Under the pieces are notes generated by a model. The model was given only the letters and a program-made list of their open reading frames with translations, ran no database searches and had not been told where the DNA came from. This document shows positions 53,344 through 62,848 of a DNA stretch of 64,000 nucleotides, piece by piece; positions within the stretch are counted from its first letter, which is position 1; the number at the start of each line of letters is the position of its first letter. Made by a program: the position numbers and the translations under genes. Origin of the DNA: Paenibacillus pinihumi DSM 23905 = JCM 16419 (GTDB lineage: Bacteria; Bacillota; Bacilli; Paenibacillales; Paenibacillaceae); NCBI RefSeq assembly GCF_000422505.1, contig NZ_KE383864.1, positions 1,207,349 through 1,271,348 of the forward strand. Reading direction: 5' to 3'.

Positions 53344-54228
53344 ATGTGGCTTCTCATTGCAATCAGCAGCGCAATATTGTTCGGCCTTGCCGGCCTGTGG
53401 ATGAAAGTATCCCAGATGAAGCAGGGCTCTGTCCATATGCTGCTGCTCGGTTTATATATTACAGGTACGCTCGGCTTCGCAACCCATATGATTTCTTCCG
53501 GCACTGCCTGGGCTGTGCTGCTTGATTGGAAATATTGGGCCGCAGGAGCCATTATTGGGGCAGGATCAGCCTGGGGCAATGCTGTCTTTATGAAGGCGCT
53601 GGATTATGGTCCCGCCGCGCTAACCTCCCCGATTACAAATATGAATATCGTACTTGTGGTCTTTATAGGCACCTTTCTGTACGAGGAGCCGCTGACCCTG
53701 TCAGAAGGACTTGGCATTGCGCTGCTCTTGTTCTCCGTTGTACTGATCTCATCCCGTCGGAAAGAGCCGCTGTCAGCGCCCGAAAAGAAATGGTTTCTCT
53801 ACATTGCAGCAGCCATCGTATTGTTCGCGTTCCGCAACGGAGGTCTGAAGGTCACGGAGGAGCTTGCGATGAACAATACTGCAGTATTGTTCATCGCTTA
53901 TCTGCTATCAATCATCTGGTTCTGCCCGCCAGCCGTCAAGGAATGGCTGGCGTGGAGCAGGCTAACACCCGATACAGCGGTACAAGGCCTCAGACTGCGC
54001 ACAGGAATGGCCTGGGGGCTGCTGTCCGGACTTTTCTCTTACGGCGGGCTTCAGCTCTATTCAATGGCGCTGGAGACGGGAAAGGCCAATCTGGCCGCTC
54101 CTATCTTTGCAACAAACAGCCTGGTCGTTGCCTTCGGGGCAATCCTGCTCTTCCGTGAACGCCTGACACCATTACAGACCTTTTCGCTGGCATGTACAAT
54201 TGCCGGACTCGTCATTATACGGCTGTAA
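53344..54228 (+). CDS. EamA/DMT-family transporter
   Basis: 294 aa with ten hydrophobic segments in two EamA repeats of about 140 residues (first MWLLIAISSAILFGLAGLWM, second starting about KKWFLYIAAAIVLFAFRNGG). Drug/metabolite transporter superfamily; the substrate is not predictable. The ribosome site AAAGGA lies 13 bases before the ATG, rather far. Single gene with a strong terminator. Confidence 0.83.
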   Translation: MWLLIAISSAILFGLAGLWMKVSQMKQGSVHMLLLGLYITGTLGFATHMISSGTAWAVLLDWKYWAAGAIIGAGSAWGNAVFMKALDYGPAALTSPITNMNIVLVVFIGTFLYEEPLTLSEGLGIALLLFSVVLISSRRKEPLSAPEKKWFLYIAAAIVLFAFRNGGLKVTEELAMNNTAVLFIAYLLSIIWFCPPAVKEWLAWSRLTPDTAVQGLRLRTGMAWGLLSGLFSYGGLQLYSMALETGKANLAAPIFATNSLVVAFGAILLFRERLTPLQTFSLACTIAGLVIIRL

Positions 54229-54267
54229 CCGTAACTTCATAAAATAAATAGCACACTCTGTAAAAAG

Positions 54268-54299
54268 AATGCCCCGGCTGAAAAATCAGCCGGGGCATT
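54268..54299. terminator. Bidirectional terminator between the EamA gene and the permease genes
   Basis: Perfect 14-bp arms AATGCCCCGGCTGA and TCAGCCGGGGCATT with a 4-base loop. Confidence 0.88.
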
Positions 54300-54303
54300 G
54301 CTA

Positions 54304-55329
54304 TTAGCGTGACCGTGCAAGCAGATACAGGAAGTATGGCGCTCCGATTACTGCAACGACAATACCAGTCGCAATTTCGGAAGGGGAACTGATCGTTCTT
54401 CCGATTGTATCGGCAACAAGGACAAGCAGCCCGCCGACAAGCGCAGATGCTGGCAATGCGTATTGGTGTTGCGGTCCGACCAGTCTTCTGGCCAGATGGG
54501 GCGCAACAAGGCCGACAAATCCGATTCCCCCGCCTACCGCTACACTGCTGGCAGCAAGACCTACAGCAGCAGCAAGCAGCAGAAGACGCTGTCTCTCAAC
54601 AGGAGCACCTAGTCCTGTGGCCGTCTGCTCACCAAGCGAAAGGATGTTCATGACCTTAGCCTTGGAGAAAGCAAACGGAATTAAGATAATAAACCATGGC
54701 AGCAGCGCGGTGACAAACTTCCAGGTTGTGCCCCAAATGCTGCCCGCAATCCAAACCTGCACAAACTGGAACTGATTCGGGTCAAGCTTGATCGTCAAAA
54801 TAATCATCGCCGCCGAGATGCCTGCGGCAATCCCGATCCCTACGAGCAGCAGGCGGGTTGGCGACAGCCCCTGATGGCGTTTAAAGGCAAGCAAATAAAT
54901 AACCAGCGCAGTAAGACCTGCTCCAATGAACGCCAGGAAAGGCATTAAAAACGGCGAAGCTGCGGTTTTAACCGGAAAGAATGAAACATACATGACAACC
55001 GCAAGTCCTGCTCCGGAGTTGATTCCGAGAATACCCGGATCAGCCAGTCCGTTGTGGGTAATACCCTGCATAATACAGCCGGACACAGCAAAGCAAGCGC
55101 CGATCAAAATGGCGATGATGATCCGAGGCAAGCGGAAATCGAACAGAACCAAATTTTGCTTGGCATCCCCAAAACCAAATAGCGTCTTAATTACCTGGGC
55201 CGGGCCCATCCTGATTTCTCCGGAATTAATGGAGATAAGAAACATCACGATAATGAGGAGTCCGAGTATCCCCATAACAAGAGCGGCTTTTCTGTTACGG
55301 GCCTTATCTAAGTTATGTACCGTATCCAT
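54304..55329 (-). CDS. FecCD-family iron-siderophore ABC permease (second)
   Basis: 341 aa, nine to ten membrane helices. FecCD/BtuC signatures: RLPRIIIAILIGACFAVSGC, GITHNGLADPGILGINSGAG, GGGIGFVGLVAPHLARRLVG and a C-terminal GAPYFLYLLARSR. It starts one base after the stop of the other permease gene (adjacent genes), forming a heterodimeric permease. The neighbouring Fur box implies iron control. No substrate-binding protein or ATPase gene adjoins, so these must be supplied from elsewhere, as for yfiZ-yfhA systems. Confidence 0.92.
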   Translation of the reverse strand: MDTVHNLDKARNRKAALVMGILGLLIIVMFLISINSGEIRMGPAQVIKTLFGFGDAKQNLVLFDFRLPRIIIAILIGACFAVSGCIMQGITHNGLADPGILGINSGAGLAVVMYVSFFPVKTAASPFLMPFLAFIGAGLTALVIYLLAFKRHQGLSPTRLLLVGIGIAAGISAAMIILTIKLDPNQFQFVQVWIAGSIWGTTWKFVTALLPWFIILIPFAFSKAKVMNILSLGEQTATGLGAPVERQRLLLLAAAVGLAASSVAVGGGIGFVGLVAPHLARRLVGPQHQYALPASALVGGLLVLVADTIGRTISSPSEIATGIVVAVIGAPYFLYLLARSR

Positions 55330-56370
55330 CTACATCTCCCTCCTTTGCTTTCTGGCAAGATAGAGGAAGAACGGCACACCAATTACGGCTATCAATGCGC
55401 CCACCGGAGTTTCATATGGCGGATTCACCAATCGTGCAGCCAGATCAGCAAGCAGCATCAGCAAGCCGCCCAATACAGCGGAGCATGGAATAATCCAGCG
55501 ATAGTCCACACCAACCAGAAACCGGGTCAAATGCGGAATAATCAAACCGACAAAACCAATAGAGCCAACCAATGCTACGGATGAACCGGCAAGTATGAAT
55601 ACAACAATCATCCCTATGATCTTCACAACACCTGTACGCTGGCCCAGTCCCGTTGCGATCTCCTCTCCGAGGCTGAGCAGTGTTATCGAGCGGGAAAGAG
55701 CCATTGCGACCGCAAGCGCCCCGATTACCCAAGGGATAATAAATTTTACATGCATCCACTTCACCCCGGCTACTCCCCCGGCATAGAAAAATGCGAGGTC
55801 TTGTCCGATCCGGAAGTGAATTGAAATCCCTTCTCCAAGCGCGGTCAAAAGCGCGCTGACGGCTGCCCCTGCAAGTGCGAGTCTGACCGGGCTTAAACCC
55901 CCGCGAGCCAGCGAGCTGATTCCGAATACGAGTCCGGCCCCTAGCGCCGCTCCGGCAAAGGAAAAGAGCATCAACGACATAAATGGCAGACCCTTCATAA
56001 AAGCAAAACAGATGACAATGACAAAGGCCGAGCCTGCGTTAATCCCGAGCAAACCGGAATCGGCCAACGGGTTGCGCGTCATTCCCTGCATAATGGCGCC
56101 TGCAACTGCAAAACCTGCGCCAACTAATGTCGCTGCCGCTGCACGAGGCATGCGCAGCTCCTGAATAATCTGATGCTGTGTTAATTCGGGATTAAACTTG
56201 AATACGGCTTCCCAGACCGTCGCAAGATGAATGTCTGCCGCGCCAAATGAAATGGACGCAGCAATCCCCAACCCCAGTCCAATAAGCCCCAACACCAATA
56301 TGAGAGAGGCTGCTACAGGTCTGGACTTAATTGGGGGCGATGATGAAGATTTGTCTAGTTCTGATGCCAT
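55330..56370 (-). CDS. FecCD-family iron-siderophore ABC permease (first)
   Basis: 346 aa from the ATG at 56370 (AAAGGTGG upstream; a GTG three codons earlier is possible). FecCD signatures: ELRMPRAAAATLVGAGFAVA, MQGMTRNPLADSGLLGINAG, SIGFVGLIIPHLTRFLVGVD and GVPFFLYLARKQRR at the end. First of two permease genes behind a sigma-A promoter overlapped by a Fur-like box at 56404-56418. Likely imports a ferric hydroxamate or related siderophore; specificity unknown. Confidence 0.92.
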   Translation of the reverse strand: MASELDKSSSSPPIKSRPVAASLILVLGLIGLGLGIAASISFGAADIHLATVWEAVFKFNPELTQHQIIQELRMPRAAAATLVGAGFAVAGAIMQGMTRNPLADSGLLGINAGSAFVIVICFAFMKGLPFMSLMLFSFAGAALGAGLVFGISSLARGGLSPVRLALAGAAVSALLTALGEGISIHFRIGQDLAFFYAGGVAGVKWMHVKFIIPWVIGALAVAMALSRSITLLSLGEEIATGLGQRTGVVKIIGMIVVFILAGSSVALVGSIGFVGLIIPHLTRFLVGVDYRWIIPCSAVLGGLLMLLADLAARLVNPPYETPVGALIAVIGVPFFLYLARKQRREM

Positions 56371-56403
56371 GACGACCACCTTTACTGGAATGACTGCTTG
56401 TTA

Positions 56404-56452
56404 TGATAATAATTCTCAGTATCATTATATAGCAGAAGAAACAGACCAGCAA
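56404..56452 (-). promoter_or_regulatory. Promoter and Fur box of the permease operon
   Basis: TTGCTG (56447-56452) and TATAAT (56424-56429), spacing 17. Just downstream TGAGAATTATTATCA (minus strand, 56404-56418) matches the 7-1-7 Fur box TGATAATNATTATCA with a single mismatch, and the adjoining TGATACT gives a second overlapping half. It covers the start site, as expected for iron-dependent repression. Confidence 0.78.
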
Positions 56453-56618
56453 CCATTGATTATGATTGAATCGGCCATTATTCCTGCTCCATATCATAAA
56501 AATTCTTAATATGACCTAACAAACTCATGAAGACACTAACATCTTAATTTAGAGTTAATATTCTTTTTATAGTTTATGGTACTGTGATACAATAGATTTT
56601 ATAAGTGGGGTGAATACC

Positions 56619-56927
56619 GTGGACTATTCGAAAATGTGTCCGAAGTACGAATCCGCCATCGAATTATTGGGAAAGAAATGGACAGGGTTAATTATCCGTG
56701 TGCTGCTTGGCGGACCAAAACGCTTTAAGGAAATGAAGGAACAAATCCCGGAGATGAGCGACAAAATGCTCACCGACAGAATGAAAGAGCTGGAACAACT
56801 CGATGTTGTGAAGAGAACCGTATATCCGGAAATGCCGGTGCGTATTGAATATGAGCTTACGGAAAAAGGCCAGGGATTAGAGCCTGTTATATTATCCATC
56901 CAGGATTGGGGCGAGCATTGGATGTAA
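56619..56927 (+). CDS. HxlR-type winged-helix regulator
   Basis: 102 aa from the GTG at 56619 (GGGG 8 bases upstream; an in-frame GTG three codons earlier overlaps it). HxlR/DUF24 signature: MDYSKMCPKYESAIELLGKK, WTGLIIRVLLGGPKRFKEMK, MLTDRMKELEQLDVVKRTVY. The conserved N-terminal Cys in SKMCPKYE corresponds to the redox-sensing cysteine of YodB/HypR-type regulators, so thiol or quinone sensing is plausible (inference). Single gene; targets are not obvious. Confidence 0.88.
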   Translation: MDYSKMCPKYESAIELLGKKWTGLIIRVLLGGPKRFKEMKEQIPEMSDKMLTDRMKELEQLDVVKRTVYPEMPVRIEYELTEKGQGLEPVILSIQDWGEHWM

Positions 56928-57051
56928 TCCAATGCCCGCTTTTTTATTTATCCCCGGTTCCACACTCTTCCTGCTGAGCAGAACCTTACTCCCGCACCCG
57001 GTGTCCTGGTTACACGGCAGTGTTGACAAATCTTGGGCAAGATGAATGCAG

Positions 57052-57093
57052 ATAAGCCGTGCTACAGCCAATCCCAGGCTGTGCACGGCTTAT
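57052..57093. terminator. Terminator between the HxlR gene and sdhB
   Basis: ATAAGCCGTGC and GCACGGCTTAT (11-bp arms) with an inner ACAGCC/GGCTGT stem; T-rich after it on the plus strand and serves the convergent sdh operon too. Confidence 0.82.
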
Positions 57094-57137
57094 TTCTTTG
57101 TAAAATAAAGGCTGCCTACCCTAATTGAATGGCCAAC

Positions 57138-57902
57138 TTACATGCCCAGCCATTGCTTAAACATATGCTTCGTTGTATCCTTGTTAATCGCTGCAATGGA
57201 TGTCGTGAGCGGAATACCCTTCGGACAAGCGCGTACGCAGTTCTGCGAGTTGCCACAGCCCTCGATACCGCCATCAGACATCAAAGTTTCGAGACGCTCT
57301 TCCATATTCATCTCCCCTGTCGGATGCGCATTGAACAAGCGCACTTGAGAGATGGCAGCCGGACCGATGAATGTGTTGCGCTCGTTAACGTTCGGACATG
57401 ATTCCAGGCATACGCCGCAGGTCATGCACTTGGACAGCTCATACGCCCATTGGCGCTTGGTTTCCTTCATCCGCGGACCAGGACCGAGATCATAGGTACC
57501 ATCGATTGGAATCCAGGCTTTAACGCGTTTCAACGCGTTAAACATGCGGTCACGGTTGATTACCAGGTCACGCACAACCGGGAATGTTCTCATCGGCTCC
57601 AGACGAATAGGCTGCTCAAGCTTGTCGATCAGTGCTGTACAAGCCTGTCTCGGCTTCCCGTTGATGACCATTGAACAAGCACCGCACACTTCCTCCAGAC
57701 AGTTGGAATCCCAGCAAACCGGGGATGTTTTGTTGCCGTCATCCTTGACCGGGTTACGCTGGATTTCCATAAGTGCGCTAATGACGTTCATATTCGGACG
57801 GTATGGGATTTCGAAGGTTTCTTTGTAAGGCTGCGAATCCGGTTTATCTTGCCGGGTGATCACAAACTTGATTGATTTTTTTGCCACAGTTGTTTCAGCC
57901 AT
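57138..57902 (-). CDS. sdhB: Succinate dehydrogenase iron-sulfur subunit
   Basis: 254 aa. N-terminal 2Fe-2S domain with CWDSNCLEEVCGACSMVING, and a C-terminal ferredoxin-like domain with CMTCGVCLESCP and CGNSQNCVRACPKGIPL for the 4Fe-4S and 3Fe-4S clusters. Passes electrons from SdhA flavin to the menaquinone site in SdhC. Last gene of sdhCAB, 29 bases after sdhA. Confidence 0.96.
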   Translation of the reverse strand: MAETTVAKKSIKFVITRQDKPDSQPYKETFEIPYRPNMNVISALMEIQRNPVKDDGNKTSPVCWDSNCLEEVCGACSMVINGKPRQACTALIDKLEQPIRLEPMRTFPVVRDLVINRDRMFNALKRVKAWIPIDGTYDLGPGPRMKETKRQWAYELSKCMTCGVCLESCPNVNERNTFIGPAAISQVRLFNAHPTGEMNMEERLETLMSDGGIEGCGNSQNCVRACPKGIPLTTSIAAINKDTTKHMFKQWLGM

Positions 57903-57931
57903 CTTCTTTGCTCCTTCCTTAAGCTACGCGC

Positions 57932-59683
57932 TTATTTCTTTTTCTCAGTCGTATAGTCGCGCTTGCGCGGCTCAATCAGCGATACATCGATATCCTCATA
58001 CGAAATTTGCGGGCCTTCCGCTGTCCATTTCGCCTTGGTTGTCTTCATGAACTTGTCATCATCACGCTCAGGGAAGTCCGGCTTGTAGTGAGCGCCGCGG
58101 CTCTCGTCACGCAGCAATGCGCCTTTTGTCATCGCCTCGGCAAGCTCCAGCATGTTCCACAGCTGGCGGGTGAACGCCACGCCTGCATTATTCCAGCTGC
58201 TAGTATCGTTAATATTAATTTTGCCATAGCGCTGCTTCAGCTCTTTGATTTTGTTGATCGTTTCTTCAAGCTTTTTGTTGTAGCGTACAACCGTCATATT
58301 ATTGGTCATCCAATCACCAAGTTCACGGTGAAGGACGTAAGCATTCTCAGTGCCGTCCATTTTGAGAATTTTCTCGTATTTATCTGTCTGGCTTTTCTTC
58401 TCACGGTCGAAGACAGAGGATGAAATATCGTCAGCATACTTGCTCAAGCCTTTAATATATTCCACTGCCTTAGGTCCAGCTACCATGCCGCCGTAAATGG
58501 CGGATACGAGGGAGTTCGCTCCAAGACGGTTCGCGCCATGGTACTGATACTCACACTCACCTGCAGCGAACAGGCCAGGAATATTCGTCATCTGGTTGTA
58601 GTCCACCCACATGCCGCCCATGGAGTAATGCACGGCAGGGAAGATCTTCATCGGGATTTTACGCGGGTCGTCGCCCATGAACTTCTCGTAAATTTCAATG
58701 ATACCGCCAAGCTTGACATCCAGCTCTTTCGGGTCTTTATGCGACAGGTCAAGGTACACCATGTTCTCCCCGTTGATGCCGAGCTTCATGTCGACACAGA
58801 CGCTGAAAATTTCACGCGTCGCAATATCACGAGGAACGAGGTTTCCGTAAGCCGGATATTTTTCCTCCAAAAAGTACCACGGCTTGCCGTCCTTATACGT
58901 CCAGATGCGTCCGCCCTCACCGCGTGCGGACTCCGACATCAGGCGCAGCTTGTCATCGCCAGGGATCGCTGTCGGGTGAATCTGGATAAATTCGCCGTTG
59001 GCGTAGTCAACGCCCTGCTGGTAGACCGCACTTGCAGCCGTACCTGTATTGATAACCGAGTTGGTCGATTTTCCGAAAATGATACCAGGGCCGCCCGTAG
59101 CCAAAATAACCGCATCAGCCGATACCGTATGAACTTCCATGGACCGAAGATCCTGTGCGGATACGCCGCGGCATACGCCATCATCGTCGATGACTGCGCC
59201 CAGGAACTCCCAGAACTCATATTTGGTTACAAGGCCGGCTGTCTCCCAGCGGCGGACCTGCTCGTCCAGTGCATATAACAGCTGCTGTCCGGTAGTCGCA
59301 CCGGCAAATGCTGTACGGTGATGCTTCGTTCCTCCGAAACGGCGGAAATCAAGCAGACCTTCCGGTGTACGGTTGAACATAACACCCATCCGGTCCATCA
59401 GGTGGATAATTCCCGGCGCAGCATCGCACATCGCTTTTACCGGAGGCTGGTTGGCGAGAAAGTCGCCCCCGTATACAGTATCGTCAAAGTGCTCCCATGG
59501 TGAATCCCCTTCACCTTTCGTATTAACAGCACCGTTAATTCCCCCTTGTGCACAAACAGAGTGAGAACGCTTTACCGGAACAATAGAAAATAAATCAACG
59601 TGTACGCCAGCTTCAGCCGCTTTGATGGTCGCCATCAAGCCGGCCAGGCCGCCGCCTACGACAATTACTTTATTTTTAGCCAT
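57932..59683 (-). CDS. sdhA: Succinate dehydrogenase flavoprotein subunit
   Basis: 583 aa. FAD-binding GGGLAGLMATIKAAEAG at the N-terminus, the covalent-FAD histidine in VPVKRSHSVCAQGGING, and catalytic motifs HPTAIPGDDKLRLMSESARG and HYSMGGMWVDYN, plus ESRGAHYKPDFPERDD near the end. It is the longer SdhA type with a C-terminal extension as in Bacillus. Second gene of sdhCAB. Confidence 0.97.
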   Translation of the reverse strand: MAKNKVIVVGGGLAGLMATIKAAEAGVHVDLFSIVPVKRSHSVCAQGGINGAVNTKGEGDSPWEHFDDTVYGGDFLANQPPVKAMCDAAPGIIHLMDRMGVMFNRTPEGLLDFRRFGGTKHHRTAFAGATTGQQLLYALDEQVRRWETAGLVTKYEFWEFLGAVIDDDGVCRGVSAQDLRSMEVHTVSADAVILATGGPGIIFGKSTNSVINTGTAASAVYQQGVDYANGEFIQIHPTAIPGDDKLRLMSESARGEGGRIWTYKDGKPWYFLEEKYPAYGNLVPRDIATREIFSVCVDMKLGINGENMVYLDLSHKDPKELDVKLGGIIEIYEKFMGDDPRKIPMKIFPAVHYSMGGMWVDYNQMTNIPGLFAAGECEYQYHGANRLGANSLVSAIYGGMVAGPKAVEYIKGLSKYADDISSSVFDREKKSQTDKYEKILKMDGTENAYVLHRELGDWMTNNMTVVRYNKKLEETINKIKELKQRYGKININDTSSWNNAGVAFTRQLWNMLELAEAMTKGALLRDESRGAHYKPDFPERDDDKFMKTTKAKWTAEGPQISYEDIDVSLIEPRKRDYTTEKKK

Positions 59684-59725
59684 GATTCAAATCGCTCCTT
59701 GTCTTCAAACTAGCTCTGTAACGCC

Positions 59726-60397
59726 TTACACAATCGTGCGGATCGCATCCAGCGCAGCAGCCGCTTCCTTGAACTCATCTCCGCGGAAAGCGCTAAGCGA
59801 CATCAGGAACATCGCAGATACAAGCACGAACACTACCATCCAAATATAAGAAGAGACCCGTTGGGCACGCGGACTCACGGTAATCCCCCAGCTTACAAGA
59901 AATGCCCACATGCCGTTAGCAAAGTGGAAAGTGGAAGCCAGAACCCCGATTACATACAGCGTGAAGAACAGCGGATTGGTCGCAATATTATGCATTGTCA
60001 TGCCAAGCTGATCATGGGTTATACCGCCAATCGCGACCTGGAACCGGGTCTGATACACATGCCAGAACACAAAAATAAACGTAATCACACCGGAAATACG
60101 CTGCAGTGCGAACGCCCAGTTACGTCCATAAGAAAATTGCCCTGTGTTCAGATTCGATTGGTACGCGATGTACAGCCCGTATACGCCATGAAAAATCAGC
60201 GGAATAAAAATGCCGAACAGCTCCAGTACATTGACCAGCGGCAGGCCGTTAATAAAACCGACCGCAGCCTTGAAGCGTTCAGATCCCCCCTCGACAGCCG
60301 AAAAATTCGTCAGCGCGTGGGTAATAATGAACAGGCTGAGCGGGATCACGCCAAGCAGGGAATGCAGCTTGCGTGAGAGATACGAATTTCCTTTCAT
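59726..60397 (-). CDS. sdhC: Succinate dehydrogenase cytochrome b558 subunit
   Basis: 223 aa with five membrane helices and conserved histidines for two b hemes (SRKLHSLLGV, FIITHALTNF, LIFHGVYGLY, FVFWHVYQTR, TFHFANGMW). This large five-helix SdhC carrying both hemes is the Bacillus/Wolinella B-type, which uses menaquinone. First gene of the operon behind a good sigma-A promoter. Confidence 0.95.
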   Translation of the reverse strand: MKGNSYLSRKLHSLLGVIPLSLFIITHALTNFSAVEGGSERFKAAVGFINGLPLVNVLELFGIFIPLIFHGVYGLYIAYQSNLNTGQFSYGRNWAFALQRISGVITFIFVFWHVYQTRFQVAIGGITHDQLGMTMHNIATNPLFFTLYVIGVLASTFHFANGMWAFLVSWGITVSPRAQRVSSYIWMVVFVLVSAMFLMSLSAFRGDEFKEAAAALDAIRTIV

Positions 60398-60471
60398 AAC
60401 TTTTGCTTTCTCCTTTCCAGACTGAACGTGCGTTTTTTAAACATTTCCATATTTAGCATAAACCAACTACC

Positions 60472-60500
60472 ATTGTACCCGTGCCCCTGACAAGCGTCAA
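60472..60500 (-). promoter_or_regulatory. sdhCAB promoter
   Basis: TTGACG (60495-60500) and TACAAT (60472-60477), exactly 17 bases apart on the minus strand, about 65 bases before the sdhC start codon. Confidence 0.72.
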
Positions 60501-60831
60501 TAAAATGCTGTCCGAATTTGACATTCACATAATAGTCACAGTTCCTATCCTACTCCTTTTTCGCTTATAATGGAATTGCCTATTTTGTATAATCAGTTAT
60601 AAGTAAAATGCATAAGCGAATGTTGCATCTGGCAGCCCCCGTTATTTTCCGGCAAGCTGCCGATATAAAATAATAGAAGCGCTTTAATAAAGCGCCATCA
60701 TGCGGACAATTGCAGACAAGTCGTCCACTTAGCCAGCAACGCATTGTCACGAAAAATAAACAGAAGCCTTCTTCATTTTCGGCCTGGGGCTTATACTAGA
60801 CTTATTAAGATAAAACATAAGGGGGATCATC

Positions 60832-61725
60832 ATGCTCGAAGAAATGCATGTATTTGCCACCATCGTCGAGCAGTCGAGCCTGAACCGCGCATCGGCGCTG
60901 TTGAATGTGACACAACCAGCCCTTTCGCGCAAAATCAGCAAATTGGAGGAGGAACTGGGCGTCGAGCTGTTCAAACGGGTCGGCAAACGTCTGGAGCTCA
61001 CGCGCATCGGCCGGATCACCTATGAATTCGCTATTGAGCTGCGTACGATGCAATTGCGCTATTTGCAAAGTGTCAATGAATTCAAGTCCGCCGGACGGAC
61101 TTTGCTGACTATAGGCGCCAGTCTGACAACACTGCAAACGACGCTTCCCGACCTCATTCAAGTAATGAGCAAGGCCGCACCGGATTTGGAGATCAAAGCG
61201 GTCACGGGAAAAACCCATGAGATTGTATCGCTTGTGCGGGAGCAAAAAATCGATTTGGGCATCGTCGCCTCTGATATTCATGAAGCCAGCCTTCATTGTA
61301 TTCCTTTGTTTGATGACCATCTGCTCGTCGTCGTTCCGAAAAATCAGTTTGTCATTGATAAGGGAGCCATTGATATCAGCATTCTGAACGGGCTGCCGAT
61401 GATTCTGTTCTCCAAGGGAACCTGGTACAGAACGCTGACGGATGAACTCTTCCAGACCCATCACCTGTCTCCCGATGTCCGGATGGAGATAGACTCCTTC
61501 GAGGCGATCTTGAGATTGCTGCATACGTGCCGCTCCGCTACACTGCTGCCCAAATCTTATGTACGCGAGCAGATGCTCCGGGATAACGATCTGAGCATAC
61601 TGCCTGTGCAGGGACTGGAGCATACACGCCGGACAACTTCTCTGATCTATAACCGTTCAGCTGAGCTGCCGGGCGCGCTGCCGTTATGGATTGATGAGAT
61701 CAAAGGCCATTTCCAGATGGACTAG
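60832..61725 (+). CDS. LysR-family transcriptional regulator
   Basis: 297 aa. Winged helix MLEEMHVFATIVEQSSLNRA with LNVTQPALSRKISKLEEELG, then the effector domain (VDLGIVASDIHEA as KIDLGIVASDIHEA; LLVVVPKNQFVID). Divergent from sdhCAB across 430 bases, so it could regulate sdh or be autonomous; no binding site was identified. AAGGGGG upstream of the ATG. Distinct in sequence from the other LysR gene at 51.3 kb. Confidence 0.87.
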   Translation: MLEEMHVFATIVEQSSLNRASALLNVTQPALSRKISKLEEELGVELFKRVGKRLELTRIGRITYEFAIELRTMQLRYLQSVNEFKSAGRTLLTIGASLTTLQTTLPDLIQVMSKAAPDLEIKAVTGKTHEIVSLVREQKIDLGIVASDIHEASLHCIPLFDDHLLVVVPKNQFVIDKGAIDISILNGLPMILFSKGTWYRTLTDELFQTHHLSPDVRMEIDSFEAILRLLHTCRSATLLPKSYVREQMLRDNDLSILPVQGLEHTRRTTSLIYNRSAELPGALPLWIDEIKGHFQMD

Positions 61726-61760
61726 CCTTAACCGGGACACCATCAGCTCATAGAACGAAT

Positions 61761-61788
61761 AGAAACAGGGCAATCCTGCCCTGTTTCT
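61761..61788. terminator. Terminator between the LysR gene and the potassium-channel regulator
   Basis: Perfect 12-bp arms AGAAACAGGGCA and TGCCCTGTTTCT with a 4-base loop. Confidence 0.85.
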
Positions 61789-61829
61789 ATGTTTACCATT
61801 ATAATAGAAAACCATCCCGAACAACCGGT

Positions 61830-62492
61830 CTATTTGATTACAGTGTCCTCAAAGTCCTCGATCTGGGCATTGGTTCCGATCATGATCATAATATCCCGCT
61901 CATGCAGCACATCCTCTGCTGTCGGGGCAATTATCATTCCTTGCGGCTTGTGGATTGCTACAATGCTGCATCCGAACCGGGCACGCGGATTCAATTCCTG
62001 CAGAGAAATGCCGGAGAGACATTGGGGAACTGCAAGCTCCGCAATTGTATATTCCTTGGAAAGCTCAATGTAATCAAGCAGATTGGGTGAAACGAGCTGA
62101 TGCGCCACCCGAATGCCCATATCCCGCTCAGGATAAACGACACGGTCTACACCCAGTTTCTCCAGCACCCGGCCATGCAGATCGCTCATCGCCTTGGCGA
62201 CTACCTGCTTGACGCCCAAATCCTTTAATAAAATGGCTGTCAAAATGCTGGACTGAATATCATCTCCAATTGAAACAACACCACAGTCAAAATTTCGGAC
62301 ACCGAGAGAACGGAGCACTTCCTCATCCGTTGCATCGGCTATCGCCGAATGGGTCAAAATAGGACTCATCTCGTCCACACGTTCCTCACTGCTGTCAATG
62401 CCGAGCACTTCATGGCCCAAAGCAATTAATTCCTTGGCGATACTCGATCCGAAACGGCCGAGACCGATAATAACAAATTGACTGGATTTCAA
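61830..62492 (-). CDS. KtrA/KtrC-type potassium channel RCK regulator
   Basis: 220 aa. N-terminal RCK_N Rossmann domain with VIIGLGRFGSSIAKELIALG, the acidic EVLGIDSSEERVDE and TDEEVLRSLGV, followed by the RCK_C domain (AELAVPQCLSGISLQELNPR). It forms the cytoplasmic gating ring of a Ktr potassium transporter and binds ATP/ADP and possibly c-di-AMP. No ktrB/ktrD membrane gene adjoins, which fits the stand-alone KtrC type. Confidence 0.9.
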   Translation of the reverse strand: MKSSQFVIIGLGRFGSSIAKELIALGHEVLGIDSSEERVDEMSPILTHSAIADATDEEVLRSLGVRNFDCGVVSIGDDIQSSILTAILLKDLGVKQVVAKAMSDLHGRVLEKLGVDRVVYPERDMGIRVAHQLVSPNLLDYIELSKEYTIAELAVPQCLSGISLQELNPRARFGCSIVAIHKPQGMIIAPTAEDVLHERDIMIMIGTNAQIEDFEDTVIK

Positions 62493-62848
62493 TAGATGTA
62501 CGCTCCTCTTGGCTACGCCTGAACCGATGTGCCGCTTCTGTCTTCATTTCTGAACGTGTTCGATTATATAATGGGTGATCTCTGAAGCACAAAGCGTATA
62601 AACGGACAAATTTTGACGCTAGTTAGCCAAATTCCGGTTAAAACTGCAACAAAGAGGTAGTTTAACAGGTTTTTTATCTGTTTTTCTTCAAAAAGAATTG
62701 AAAATCACAGCGTGGAATTGTGAGGATTAGCAAAAACTATGTTATGGTTAATGTATACGATTAAATGGGGCTATAACAGCTGTAACCGTTCCTGAAAGAA
62801 ACGAAAGATGCCCTTTGAAAAACCAAATTCGTCACCAGAGGTGTTATA
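62493..62848. other. Intergenic region between divergent genes, no gene seen
   Basis: About 355 bases. It must hold the promoters of both flanking genes; I saw no riboswitch consensus (in particular no c-di-AMP ydaO motif) and no clear hairpin. Confidence 0.4.
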
